Source of the DNA: Leclercia sp. UBA7405
GTDB lineage: Bacteria; Pseudomonadota; Gammaproteobacteria; Enterobacterales; Enterobacteriaceae
Length of the DNA stretch: 7,447 nucleotides
Reading direction: 5' to 3'
NCBI GenBank assembly: GCA_002469605.1
Contig: DKMV01000015.1
Location: forward strand, 1-7,447
The notes below the pieces were generated by a model. The model worked only from the letters and a program-made list of their open reading frames with translations. It was not told the origin of the DNA and did not search any database. Of the stretch, positions 1-6,277 are shown in pieces. The first letter of the stretch is position 1. Each line of letters opens with the position of its first letter. The position numbers were made by a program, and so were the translations under genes.

Positions 1-41
1 ACGATGAACACCAGCACAATCTGAAGAGTGGTAATCTCCAT
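1..41 (-). CDS. manY: ManY, mannose PTS membrane component EIIC (first 13 codons only)
   Basis: Only the N-terminus is inside the window, reading MEITTLQIVLVFI, which matches the start of the enterobacterial mannose permease subunit EIIC. The ATG is at 39-41 on the minus strand. A strong ribosome binding site, AGGAGA, lies at 48-53, 6 bases upstream. The full protein forms the sugar channel in the inner membrane together with ManZ (EIID), taking phosphate from ManX. It follows manX after a 47-base gap with no visible terminator, so it should be cotranscribed from the manX promoter. The identification rests on this short peptide and on gene order; the rest of the gene is outside the window. 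Confidence 0.88.
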   Translation of the reverse strand, partial: MEITTLQIVLVFI

Positions 42-88
42 TGTACTTCTCCTATAACATAAGCTTCGTGTGAAAAATCAGCGCGGGG

Positions 89-1060
89 TTATTTCCCAAC
101 TTTGCCAATCAAATCCATCATTTTCAGTTTCTGATCGGTAGAAACCTTACGGGCTTCCAGCTCGATACCGCGCGCATTCAGCTTGTTGAATGCCTCGATA
201 TCTTTCTCATCGACTGAAATCGCGTTGTTAACCTGGGTTTTGCCCTGACGGAATGCCATACCACCAATGTTAACGGAGGTAATTTTTACGCCACCCTCAA
301 CAACTCGTTCGACGTCTGTCGGGTTGGTGAACAGCAGCATCACACGCTCGCCCGCATATTTCGGGTTGTTATAAACGCGGATCATTTTGGCAACGTCCAC
401 CACGTGGGCGGTTACGCCCGGAGGAGCCACCTGGGTGAGAAGGGTTTTACGCACGGTGTCGGCGGCAACTTCGTCGCTGACCACGATAATACGCCGCACG
501 TTGGTCTCTTTCGTCCAGCGCGTTGCCACCTGGCCGTGGATCAAACGGTCATCAATGCGCGCAAGGCCGATAACCATATAATCATTCGGGCCCATCGGTT
601 TGGCCGGGGTGGCAGCTTTCGGGACAGGGGCTGCGGCGGCCGCTGGTGCCGGTTTTTCTACCGGCTGGGCTTTCAGCGCTTTCACGCCTTCGCGTCCGGT
701 TTCTACCGCCAGCGCCACCAGCTCGTCGAAGGAGGGGTTATCGTCGCGCGCCATCAGCGTTTCGACCAGCATCGGGATGTTGACCCCGGCGACAACTTCA
801 TGCAGATCTCTATCGACAACGATGCGGCTGGCAGCGTTAAACGGACTGCCGCCCCAGGTGTCGACGAGGAACAGCACACCGCTGCTGGTATCGAGTTTTT
901 CCAGTTGCGCCGTGTATTTTTCGATTAAGGTCTCGGCATTTTCGCCGGGAACAAAGTCGATCCAACCGACGTTTTCCTGCTCGCCCAGCAGCATCTCTGC
1001 CGTTTTAAGCAACTGCTCTGCAGCCCAACCATGTGTGCCTATTACAATAGCAATGGTCAC
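89..1060 (-). CDS. manX: ManX, mannose-specific PTS EIIAB component
   Basis: Cytoplasmic phosphotransfer subunit of the mannose/glucose/glucosamine phosphotransferase system. It passes phosphate from HPr to its own EIIA site, then its EIIB site, then the sugar crossing ManYZ. At 323 residues it has the E. coli length as I recall it. The EIIA domain is about residues 1-130, with the phosphorylated histidine His10 in IVIGTHGW. An Ala/Pro-rich linker covers about 131-157. The EIIB domain is about 160-323, with His175 in RIDDRLIHGQV. The start is GTG at 1058-1060, chosen because a strong GGAGGT site lies 5 bases upstream (1066-1071) and the N-terminus MTIAIVIGTH is the family one. It is the first gene of manXY(Z). 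In E. coli the operon is repressed by Mlc, activated by CRP-cAMP and silenced after transcription by the sRNA SgrS; matching sites are listed separately. Confidence 0.97.
   Translation of the reverse strand: MTIAIVIGTHGWAAEQLLKTAEMLLGEQENVGWIDFVPGENAETLIEKYTAQLEKLDTSSGVLFLVDTWGGSPFNAASRIVVDRDLHEVVAGVNIPMLVETLMARDDNPSFDELVALAVETGREGVKALKAQPVEKPAPAAAAAPVPKAATPAKPMGPNDYMVIGLARIDDRLIHGQVATRWTKETNVRRIIVVSDEVAADTVRKTLLTQVAPPGVTAHVVDVAKMIRVYNNPKYAGERVMLLFTNPTDVERVVEGGVKITSVNIGGMAFRQGKTQVNNAISVDEKDIEAFNKLNARGIELEARKVSTDQKLKMMDLIGKVGK
1029..1050 (-). promoter_or_regulatory. Candidate SgrS small-RNA pairing region in early manX codons
   Basis: Known in E. coli: SgrS base-pairs with manX mRNA just inside the coding region and blocks translation during sugar-phosphate stress. 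Seen here: codons 4-11 contain the mRNA stretch AAUAGGCACACAUGG. Its CACAC can pair with the GUGUG of the SgrS seed as I remember that sRNA. The sgrS gene is not in the window, so the exact duplex cannot be confirmed. Confidence 0.3.
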
Positions 1061-1175
1061 TTGCTACCTCCATTTATTATCGTTTATGCACCTGTGTGAC
1101 GAGGGCATCAGAAATCGTATCCGTAGCGAATCGATTCAGATAAGGGTTAGAGTAGAACTCACTAAGACATCCGCG

Positions 1176-1203
1176 ATTAATTTTAGAGAGTGAAAAAATA
1201 ATT
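1176..1203 (-). promoter_or_regulatory. Mlc-type operator covering the manX -10 element
   Basis: On the minus strand the arms AATTATTTT and AAAATTAAT flank a 10-base centre, TTCACTCTCT. The arms agree at 7 of 9 positions when one is reverse-complemented. This is the AT-rich TTATTTT...AAAATAA pattern of Mlc (and NagC) operators. The site contains TAAAAT (plus-strand 1180-1185), a 5 of 6 match to the -10 hexamer, so a bound repressor would block RNA polymerase. Known from E. coli: manX is an Mlc-regulated operon. That the site acts the same way here is inferred. Confidence 0.65.
1180..1185 (-). promoter_or_regulatory. manX promoter -10 hexamer
   Basis: TAAAAT on the minus strand, one mismatch from TATAAT, predicts a transcript start near 1172-1173 and a manX leader of about 112 bases. 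No good -35 hexamer lies 16-18 bases upstream. That is expected for a class II CRP-activated promoter, and a CRP-like site is centred about 41 bases before the predicted start. Confidence 0.55.
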
Positions 1204-1205
1204 TA

Positions 1206-1221
1206 TGTGATGAAGATCCGT
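1206..1221 (-). promoter_or_regulatory. CRP-cAMP binding site for manX, class II position
   Basis: On the minus strand the sequence reads ACGGA-TCTTCA-TCACA. The right half is a perfect TCACA; the left half keeps only the final G and A of TGTGA. The centre (1213.5) lies 40.5-41.5 bases upstream of the start predicted from the TAAAAT element, the usual class II spacing. Dependence of manX on CRP is known in E. coli; use of this site is inferred from sequence and spacing. Confidence 0.5.
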
Positions 1222-1241
1222 AATTTAGCTTTAACTAAGCG

Positions 1242-1264
1242 ATAGTTTGCATCGCGAAATTAAT
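1242..1264. promoter_or_regulatory. Second Mlc/NagC-like palindrome upstream of manX
   Basis: ATAGTTTGC-ATC-GCGAAATTAA is an imperfect palindrome with the TTTGC/GCGAAA core and AT-rich flanks of Mlc/NagC operators. Its centre is about 63 bases, or six helical turns, from the centre of the operator at 1176-1203. Paired bound repressors could therefore loop the DNA. I recall that E. coli manX also has more than one Mlc/NagC site. Functional use here is inferred. Confidence 0.35.
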
Positions 1265-1298
1265 GCTGTTACATCTGTTTGCAAAGGAAGGTAAATCT

Positions 1299-1328
1299 TT
1301 GCTAAATAGCCATTATCTCTGTTATGTT
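1299..1328 (+). promoter_or_regulatory. Possible yoaE promoter (-35 TTGCTA, -10 TATGTT)
   Basis: TTGCTA (1299-1304) and TATGTT (1323-1328) each match 4 of 6 consensus positions and are separated by 18 bases. They would start transcription near 1335 and give a leader of about 185 bases before yoaE. The -10 overlaps the PhoP-box-like repeat at 1325-1341. The two elements are therefore alternatives or would interfere with each other. Confidence 0.3.
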
Positions 1329-1341
1329 TAGCCTCCGTTTA
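1325..1341 (+). promoter_or_regulatory. PhoP-box-like direct repeat upstream of yoaE
   Basis: TGTTTA-GCCTC-CGTTTA matches the PhoP box (T/G)GTTTA-N5-(T/G)GTTTA at 11 of 12 defined positions; only the first base of the second half is off. It reads toward yoaE. The hexamer at the usual distance for a PhoP-activated promoter, TACAGG at 1353-1358, is a poor -10 with 3 of 6 matches. Activation is therefore uncertain, and repression of the overlapping TATGTT promoter is possible. Confidence 0.4.
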
Positions 1342-1519
1342 CTTTTCAGGAGTACAGGGCTAAAGCCCACCGTATGGACCGTCACCGACGCCAGTCATCT
1401 TTCAGGCCACCTTCGGCCCGCCTTTTCGGCGATTCGCGCCACTCATTCGCTTCGTCTTTTACCGCTTCGCCCGTGATTAACACGGTGCCGTTTTGCCATT
1501 CCTTTAGCAGGAGCTTGTC
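1342..1519 (+). promoter_or_regulatory. C-rich yoaE leader, candidate Rho-sensitive 5' UTR
   Basis: Between the candidate promoter and the yoaE start the plus strand becomes pyrimidine-rich and G-poor. By my hand count 1391-1470 holds about 32 C and 15 G. Small perfect hairpins flank this stretch: GGGC-TAAA-GCCC (1357-1368), CGTC-ACC-GACG (1380-1390) and CCGTG-ATTAA-CACGG (1471-1485). C-over-G bubbles are typical of Rho loading sites. An upstream ORF covers the whole stretch, so its translation could mask Rho. The leader shows no match that I can see to the yybP-ykoY manganese riboswitch core. The role is inferred. Confidence 0.35.
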
Positions 1520-1532
1520 ATGGAATTCTTAA
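1374..1532 (+). CDS. Candidate 52-codon upstream ORF overlapping the yoaE start
   Basis: The ATG at 1374-1376 opens 52 codons ending at TAA 1530-1532, 10 bases past the A of the yoaE ATG and in a different frame. The peptide begins [18 protein letters not shown] and ends in SLSWNS. It is rich in Ser, Arg, Phe and Pro, has no membrane segment, and resembles no family I know. Ribosomes on it would pass over the yoaE ribosome binding site and stop beside the yoaE ATG, the geometry of translational coupling. There is no clear Shine-Dalgarno at normal spacing; AGGAG at 1348-1352 is about 21 bases upstream. I recall E. coli annotations naming a small protein (yoaL) next to yoaE but cannot verify a match, so no symbol is given. 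It could be a chance ORF in C-rich DNA. Confidence 0.4.
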   Translation: MDRHRRQSSFRPPSARLFGDSRHSFASSFTASPVINTVPFCHSFSRSLSWNS

Positions 1533-3082
1533 TGGACCCGCAAATCTGGGTAGGCTTACTCACGCTTATCGTGCTTGAGATCGTCCTCGGTATCGACAAC
1601 CTGGTATTTATCGCCATTCTTGCGGACAAACTGCCGCCTAAACAGCGTGATAAAGCCCGACTTATTGGTCTGTCGCTGGCGCTGATCATGCGTCTTGCGC
1701 TGCTGTCGGTGATCTCCTGGATGGTGACCCTGACAAAACCGCTGTTCAGCGTGTGGGACTTCACCTTCTCAGGGCGTGACCTGATTATGCTGGTGGGGGG
1801 ACTTTTCCTCCTGTTCAAAGCGACAACGGAACTCCATGAGCGGCTCGAAAACCGTCAGCATGACGACGGGCACGGCAAAGGCTATGCCAGCTTCTGGGTC
1901 GTGGTGCTGCAAATCGTGGTGCTGGATGCCGTCTTCTCCCTCGATGCGGTCATTACCGCCGTGGGGATGGTTAACCACCTGCCGGTAATGATGGCGGCGG
2001 TTGTCATTGCGATGGCGGTCATGCTGTTGGCCTCTAAGCCGCTGACGCGTTTCGTCAACGAACACCCGACGGTGGTGGTGCTCTGTCTGAGCTTCCTGCT
2101 GATGATCGGCCTGAGCTTGGTGGCAGAAGGCTTCGGCTTCCATATTCCGAAAGGCTATCTGTACGCGGCGATTGGTTTCTCAATCATCATCGAATTCTTT
2201 AACCAGGTGGCGCGTCGTAACTTTATTCGCCAGCAGTCAAACCAGCCGCTGCGCGCCCGTACGGCAGATGCCATTCTGCGCCTGATGGGTGGCCGCCGAC
2301 AGGCAACGGTACAGCAGGAGAGTGACAACCACGTTACCGTTCCGGTACCGGAAGGGGCGTTCGTGGAAGAAGAGCGTTATATGATTAACGGCGTGCTCTC
2401 ACTGGCCTCGCGTTCCCTGCGCGGCATTATGACCCCGCGCGGCGAAATCAGCTGGGTGGATGCCAGCCTGAGCGTGGATGAAATTCGCCAGCAGCTGCTC
2501 TCGTCTCCCCACAGCCTGTTCCCGGTGTGTCGCGGCGAGCTGGATGAAATCATCGGCGTGGTACGCGCCAAAGAGCTGCTGGTAGCGCTGGAAGAGGGTG
2601 TGGATGTTGAAGCTATCGCCTCTGCATCTCCGGCTATCGTGGTGCCGGAGACACTCGATCCGATCAACCTGCTGGGCGTGCTGCGTCGTGCCCGGGGCAG
2701 CTTTGTCATCGTCACCAACGAGTTTGGCGTGGTGCAGGGGCTGGTCACGCCGCTGGACGTGCTGGAAGCTATCGCCGGTGAATTCCCGGACGCCGACGAA
2801 ACCCCGGAGATCGTTCACGACAACGGTAGCTGGCTGGTGAAAGGCGCAACCGACCTCCATGCGCTGCAGCAGACGCTGGGGCTGGAGCACCTGACCAACC
2901 ACGACGATGATATCGCCACCGTGGCGGGCCTGGTGATCGCCATTAACGGTCAGATCCCCCGCGCCGGCGACGTGCTTGAACTGCCGCCGCTGAAGATAAC
3001 CATAGTGACGGCTAACGACTACCGCGTTGACCTGGTTCGCATTGTTAAAGAGCAGTCAGAGCACGACGACGAAGAAGAGTAA
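1520..3082 (+). CDS. yoaE: YoaE, TerC-family membrane protein with CBS pair and CorC domain
   Basis: Inner-membrane protein of 520 residues, about the length of E. coli YoaE. The N-terminal TerC domain spans about residues 10-235, with hydrophobic segments near 10-35, 46-70, 86-100, 123-148, 155-172, 184-203 and 212-228. Acidic residues typical of TerC metal exporters lie inside them: Glu20 and Asp26 (EIVLGIDN), Asp136 and Asp142 (LDAVFSLDA), and Glu224. A cytoplasmic CBS pair follows at about 300-425 ([12 protein letters not shown], then [17 protein letters not shown]). A CorC/HlyC-type C-terminal domain covers about 430-512, and the end is acidic (HDDEEE). The ATG is supported by AGGAG at 1509-1513. 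Export of Mn2+ or a related metal is the family role (compare Alx and the Bacillus MeeF/MeeY proteins); the substrate of YoaE itself is inferred. It is transcribed away from manX and toward pdeD, with a C-rich leader and overlapping upstream ORF. Confidence 0.95.
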   Translation: MEFLMDPQIWVGLLTLIVLEIVLGIDNLVFIAILADKLPPKQRDKARLIGLSLALIMRLALLSVISWMVTLTKPLFSVWDFTFSGRDLIMLVGGLFLLFKATTELHERLENRQHDDGHGKGYASFWVVVLQIVVLDAVFSLDAVITAVGMVNHLPVMMAAVVIAMAVMLLASKPLTRFVNEHPTVVVLCLSFLLMIGLSLVAEGFGFHIPKGYLYAAIGFSIIIEFFNQVARRNFIRQQSNQPLRARTADAILRLMGGRRQATVQQESDNHVTVPVPEGAFVEEERYMINGVLSLASRSLRGIMTPRGEISWVDASLSVDEIRQQLLSSPHSLFPVCRGELDEIIGVVRAKELLVALEEGVDVEAIASASPAIVVPETLDPINLLGVLRRARGSFVIVTNEFGVVQGLVTPLDVLEAIAGEFPDADETPEIVHDNGSWLVKGATDLHALQQTLGLEHLTNHDDDIATVAGLVIAINGQIPRAGDVLELPPLKITIVTANDYRVDLVRIVKEQSEHDDEEE

Positions 3083-4681
3083 TTAACGTAACGGCATAAC
3101 GGGCATGATGTGCCCGTTATGCGGCGCTGGCGGGGAGCTGCTCTCCGCCAGCCACTTCGGAAAGTCCCGCAGCGGCATTGGCCGCGCATATAAATATCCC
3201 TGCAAAATATGTACCCCATGGCGGCGCAGATAACGCGCCTGTGCGGCCGTCTCCACCCCTTCCGCCACCAGTTCAATATTCAGCCGCTGCCCCAGGGCAA
3301 TAATGATATCGGTCACCGTTGAGTTCACCGCATCCGTTCCAATAGCGGTAGTAAAGGATTTGTCTATTTTCAGCACGTCCGGGCGCAGCTTCTCCAGCCA
3401 GGAGAGCGAGCTGTTGCCGGTGCCAAAATCGTCAATCGCAAGCTTGAGCCCTTTGCGATGCAGTTCGCGCACGATGCGGTAATCCACATCCCGCAGCGCA
3501 TCCCGCTCGGTAAGCTCTATGACGAGCTGCTGCACCGGTTGCGCGTGAAACCAGCTGTTGTTCAGATCGCGCAGTAACGCCCCCTGGCGAAAATGGCTGG
3601 CGGCAACGTTCAAACCGATATGGAACCCGGCCTCGGCAGGAAAGAGCGACAGCTGCTGTACCGTCTCATCGATAACATAGCGGGTAAGGGGAACAATCAG
3701 GTTGTGCTCTTCGGCAAGGGGAATAAAGACATCCGGCGAGATCCACCCCTGGCGCGGGTTGTTCCAGCGCAGCAGGATCTCCACCCCCACGCACTGCTGG
3801 TTACGCGCGTTAACCAGCGGCTGGCAGAACAGCTCAAACTCGTGGGCGGCAAGCCCGAGGTTAATCTCCCAGGTAAAGCTCATGCGATTCGCGGTGGCCA
3901 GCCAGGCGATATACCCCAGCAGCAGGCTTAGCAACAGGGCCAGCGGGAGCTGGGTCGGCAGGTTTTTTAGCGCCAGCCCGGTGGGGCCGGGGCCGCTGAC
4001 GGTGATGGTAAAAGGGAATTTATCTGACCCTTGCCGGTATACCACCTCGTTTTCTGGAAAGATCAGGGTATCGGTGACGCCCATGCCGTAGCGCAGATGC
4101 TTATTACCCACGCTCAGGCTGACGTCACTGATAAAGGGTTTTTGCGGCTCAAGGATCATCCGGGCAATAAGATCGATATTTACCACCTGCATCACCCCGT
4201 CTTCGCTGCTGCCGGGCAGGGGGTACCACTGGATAAGCACCGGGCTGCCCTTCAGTAGCGATCTATCGGTAGAGAGAACCAGCAGAGGATCTGGCGAGGG
4301 CAGCGCGGGCTGAAGCTCGCGGATCGGAATATCGCGGTTACCAAAAATACTGGAGCAGTAGAGAATGCCGTCCTTGATCAGCCCCAGGCTGCGCACCGTC
4401 TGCAGCATCGCGGCCTGGCGACGCAGCGGCAGGTGCGTGCTCAGACAAGGGCGACCTACCAGCGGTAATAGCCGCTCCCGGCTCGCCTGAAGTGGCAACA
4501 GGGTTTTATCCAGGGTTTCTACGGCATGGCTGATAAAGACGAGGGTGCGGTGTTCATTGATATTGCGCTGGGAAATAAAGCGAAAGGCGAGGGTGGTTAT
4601 CAGGGTAATAAGCGCAACCGCCACGCAAACCATGAGGCGTTTTCGACGATAATTATTAATTATCCTTTGCGCAGTTTGCAT
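3083..4681 (-). CDS. pdeD: PdeD (YoaD), CSS-EAL cyclic-di-GMP phosphodiesterase
   Basis: Inner-membrane enzyme that should hydrolyse cyclic-di-GMP to pGpG. Residues about 16-37 form the first membrane segment. A periplasmic CSS domain spans about 40-242, with Cys79 and Cys109 (YCSS) as the likely redox pair. The second membrane segment is about 243-263, followed by a cytoplasmic EAL domain to about 510. The signature reads EIL rather than EAL, at Glu301. Other metal and catalytic residues are present: Asn358, Glu389, Asp417-Asp418 (IDDFGTG), Lys438, Glu474 and Gln494, so it looks active. The start is the ATG at 4679-4681: it gives 532 residues, the E. coli length as I recall it, and the family N-terminus MQTAQRII, with GGAAG about 10 bases upstream. 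A TTG 15 codons further up is less likely. In other CSS-EAL proteins, redox state of the cysteines controls activity; extension of this to PdeD is inferred. It lies downstream of sdaA behind a terminator; I see no strong promoter in 4682-4770. Confidence 0.94.
   Translation of the reverse strand: MQTAQRIINNYRRKRLMVCVAVALITLITTLAFRFISQRNINEHRTLVFISHAVETLDKTLLPLQASRERLLPLVGRPCLSTHLPLRRQAAMLQTVRSLGLIKDGILYCSSIFGNRDIPIRELQPALPSPDPLLVLSTDRSLLKGSPVLIQWYPLPGSSEDGVMQVVNIDLIARMILEPQKPFISDVSLSVGNKHLRYGMGVTDTLIFPENEVVYRQGSDKFPFTITVSGPGPTGLALKNLPTQLPLALLLSLLLGYIAWLATANRMSFTWEINLGLAAHEFELFCQPLVNARNQQCVGVEILLRWNNPRQGWISPDVFIPLAEEHNLIVPLTRYVIDETVQQLSLFPAEAGFHIGLNVAASHFRQGALLRDLNNSWFHAQPVQQLVIELTERDALRDVDYRIVRELHRKGLKLAIDDFGTGNSSLSWLEKLRPDVLKIDKSFTTAIGTDAVNSTVTDIIIALGQRLNIELVAEGVETAAQARYLRRHGVHILQGYLYARPMPLRDFPKWLAESSSPPAPHNGHIMPVMPLR
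3094..3122. terminator. 12-bp perfect hairpin at the yoaE/pdeD convergent junction
   Basis: GCATAACGGGCA (3094-3105), loop TGATG, then TGCCCGTTATGC (3111-3122) form a perfect stem. It begins 12 bases after the yoaE stop and lies in the last codons of pdeD. Neither strand has a long T run after the stem; the minus strand continues CGTTACGTTAATTA. It may be a weak bidirectional terminator or a 3'-end-protecting stem for both convergent mRNAs. The structure is certain, the function is not. Confidence 0.55.
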
Positions 4682-4773
4682 GCAGGGGTCTTCCGATAAG
4701 CCAGAGGCACCCAATGCCGCAGGCAACAGAGAAAGTGTAGTGGGGAAATATTACGGAGACGAGACGCGGAGAT

Positions 4774-4804
4774 AAAATTCGCCCATCCGTTGCAGATGGG
4801 CGAA
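4774..4804 (-). terminator. Rho-independent terminator of sdaA
   Basis: On the minus strand TTCGCCCATC, loop TGCAACG, GATGGGCGAA form a 10-bp perfect stem (4778-4804). TTTT (4774-4777) follows directly, then ATC. The stem starts 8 bases after the sdaA stop. The T run is short, so some readthrough into pdeD is possible. Confidence 0.75.
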
Positions 4805-4812
4805 GGAGAGTA

Positions 4813-6177
4813 TTAGTCGCACTGCACCTTAATAGCCAGGCCGCCGCGCGAGGTTTCGCGGTATTTGGCGTTCATGTCTTTACCGGTTTCGTACATGGTT
4901 TCGATCACCTTATCCAGCGAGACGCGCGGCTCGCTGGTGCGGCGCATCGCCATACGCGAGGCGTTGATCGCCTTCACCGAGGCAATAGCGTTACGCTCGA
5001 TGCAGGGCACCTGTACCTGGCCAGCGACCGGGTCGCAGGTCAAACCAAGGTTATGTTCCATGCCGATCTCTGCGGCCACGCAGACCTGCTCCGGGCTGGC
5101 GCCCAGCAGTTCCGCCAGGCCCGCCGCGGCCATAGAGCAGGCGACGCCCACTTCACCCTGACAGCCCACTTCGGCACCGGAGATGGAGGCGTTCATCTTG
5201 TAGAGCGCGCCCACCGCACCGGCGGCCAGGAAGTAGCGGATGTAGATTTCCGGGGTAACGGGTTCGATAAAGTGATCGTAGTAGGCCAGCACCGCCGGGA
5301 CGATCCCGCAGGCGCCGTTGGTCGGCGCGGTCACCACGCGGCCACCGGCGGCGTTCTCTTCGTTCACCGCCAGGGCAAACATGTTCACCCAGTCCACCAC
5401 CACCATCGGATCGCTGGAGAACTTGTCGCTGGTCACCAGCATGCGGCGCAGGGCGGAGGCGCGGCGCGGTACGCGCAGCGGCCCGGGCAGGACGCCTTCG
5501 GTATTGATACCGCGATCGATACAGGCGCGCATGGTCTGCCAGACGTTGGCAAAATAGTCTTCAATCTCTTGCTTGCTGTGCAGTGCCAGCTCGTTCTGCA
5601 TCACCATGCCGGAGAGCGACAGGCCGGTCTCTTTGCAGTAGCCGAGCATCTCCTGAGCGGATTTGAAGGGGTAAGGCACCTTCACATCGCCCGCGGTATC
5701 CTGGCCGAAGTGCTCTTCATCAACGATAAAACCGCCGCCGATGGAGTAATAGGTTTTGCTGTAGACCACTTTTTCGCCGCTGAAGGCGTGGATCTGCATG
5801 CCGTTTTCGTGCAGGGAGAGGTTATCGCTGCGAAAACGCATGCCGTCATCCTGCGGGAAGTCCACTTCATGCTGGCCGTTAGCCAGCAGCAGGCGGCCAC
5901 GTGTTTCCACGTCACGAATAAACGCCGGAATGGCGTCAATATCTACGGTGTCCGGCATGTTTCCGGCCAGACCCATAATAATGGCGATATCGGTGTGGTG
6001 GCCTTTACCCGTTAACGAGAGCGAGCCGTAGACATCCACGGCAACACGGGTAACGCTTTCCAGTAATCCTTTTTCGACCAGGTCATCGACGAACTGTTTA
6101 CCGGCCTTCATCGGCCCGACAGTGTGGGAAGAGGAGGGGCCAATCCCCACTTTGAACATGTCGAATATACTAATCAC
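4813..6177 (-). CDS. sdaA: SdaA, L-serine deaminase I (iron-sulfur L-serine ammonia-lyase)
   Basis: Cytoplasmic enzyme converting L-serine to pyruvate and ammonia with an oxygen-sensitive [4Fe-4S] cluster rather than pyridoxal phosphate. At 454 residues it has the E. coli length. The N-terminal beta domain is about residues 1-155, with the family start [19 protein letters not shown]. The catalytic alpha domain is about 185-450. Probable cluster ligands are Cys339 (GCQGEVG), Cys381 (LTCDPVAG) and Cys392 (VPCIERNA). Cys453 in the terminal VQCD is the tail cysteine that, in the Legionella enzyme of this family, reaches into the active site as fourth ligand. The start is GTG at 6175-6177, set by AGGAG at 6185-6189 and the family N-terminus MIS(I/L)FDMFKVG. 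It follows nudL by 183 bases and has its own leader with a hairpin and tandem repeat. In E. coli Lrp represses sdaA; I cannot assign an Lrp site here. Confidence 0.97.
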   Translation of the reverse strand: MISIFDMFKVGIGPSSSHTVGPMKAGKQFVDDLVEKGLLESVTRVAVDVYGSLSLTGKGHHTDIAIIMGLAGNMPDTVDIDAIPAFIRDVETRGRLLLANGQHEVDFPQDDGMRFRSDNLSLHENGMQIHAFSGEKVVYSKTYYSIGGGFIVDEEHFGQDTAGDVKVPYPFKSAQEMLGYCKETGLSLSGMVMQNELALHSKQEIEDYFANVWQTMRACIDRGINTEGVLPGPLRVPRRASALRRMLVTSDKFSSDPMVVVDWVNMFALAVNEENAAGGRVVTAPTNGACGIVPAVLAYYDHFIEPVTPEIYIRYFLAAGAVGALYKMNASISGAEVGCQGEVGVACSMAAAGLAELLGASPEQVCVAAEIGMEHNLGLTCDPVAGQVQVPCIERNAIASVKAINASRMAMRRTSEPRVSLDKVIETMYETGKDMNAKYRETSRGGLAIKVQCD

Positions 6178-6195
6178 TTTAACACTCCTGACAGG

Positions 6196-6215
6196 GTTAC
6201 CGGGTTTCCAGTAAC
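6196..6215 (-). promoter_or_regulatory. Hairpin in the sdaA 5' UTR next to the ribosome binding site
   Basis: In the sense of the sdaA mRNA, GUUACUGG-AAAC-CCGGUAAC can form an 8-bp stem (one G-U pair) with a 4-base loop. It ends 6 bases before the AGGAG that drives sdaA translation. A -10-like TATAAC lies just upstream (plus-strand 6219-6224) but has no good -35, so where the transcript begins is unclear. Function is not known. Confidence 0.35.
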
Positions 6216-6277
6216 GATGTTATAACTGCGCATAGTGTATGGGGGAACCCTGCCGTCAGCACAACTATTCACATGAA

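Noticed and set aside
404..928. 174-codon open frame opposite manX
   Set aside because: Shadow of the manX reading frame; low-complexity His/Arg/Phe-rich peptide with no supported start.
1051..1073. ATG at 1071-1073 (minus) just ahead of manX, opening a short out-of-frame ORF
   Set aside because: It overlaps the manX Shine-Dalgarno and runs only 22 codons in another frame; likely chance.
1342..1519. yybP-ykoY manganese riboswitch in the yoaE leader
   Set aside because: Expected because alx, another TerC gene, has one, but I could not find the conserved core elements or a P1-type closing stem.
4682..4726. 15-codon N-terminal extension of PdeD from a TTG
   Set aside because: The ATG at 4681 gives the expected 532 residues and family N-terminus; the TTG has no clear ribosome binding site and the added residues do not look like a membrane anchor.
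5053..6015. 320-codon open frame on the plus strand antisense to sdaA
   Set aside because: It lies opposite highly conserved SdaA, its peptide is His/Arg/Gly-rich with no family resemblance, and GC-rich third positions in sdaA naturally remove stops from this frame.
6258..6273. CRP site upstream of sdaA (TGTGA-N6-GTGCT on the minus strand)
   Set aside because: Only one half-site matches; the other half is essentially random.
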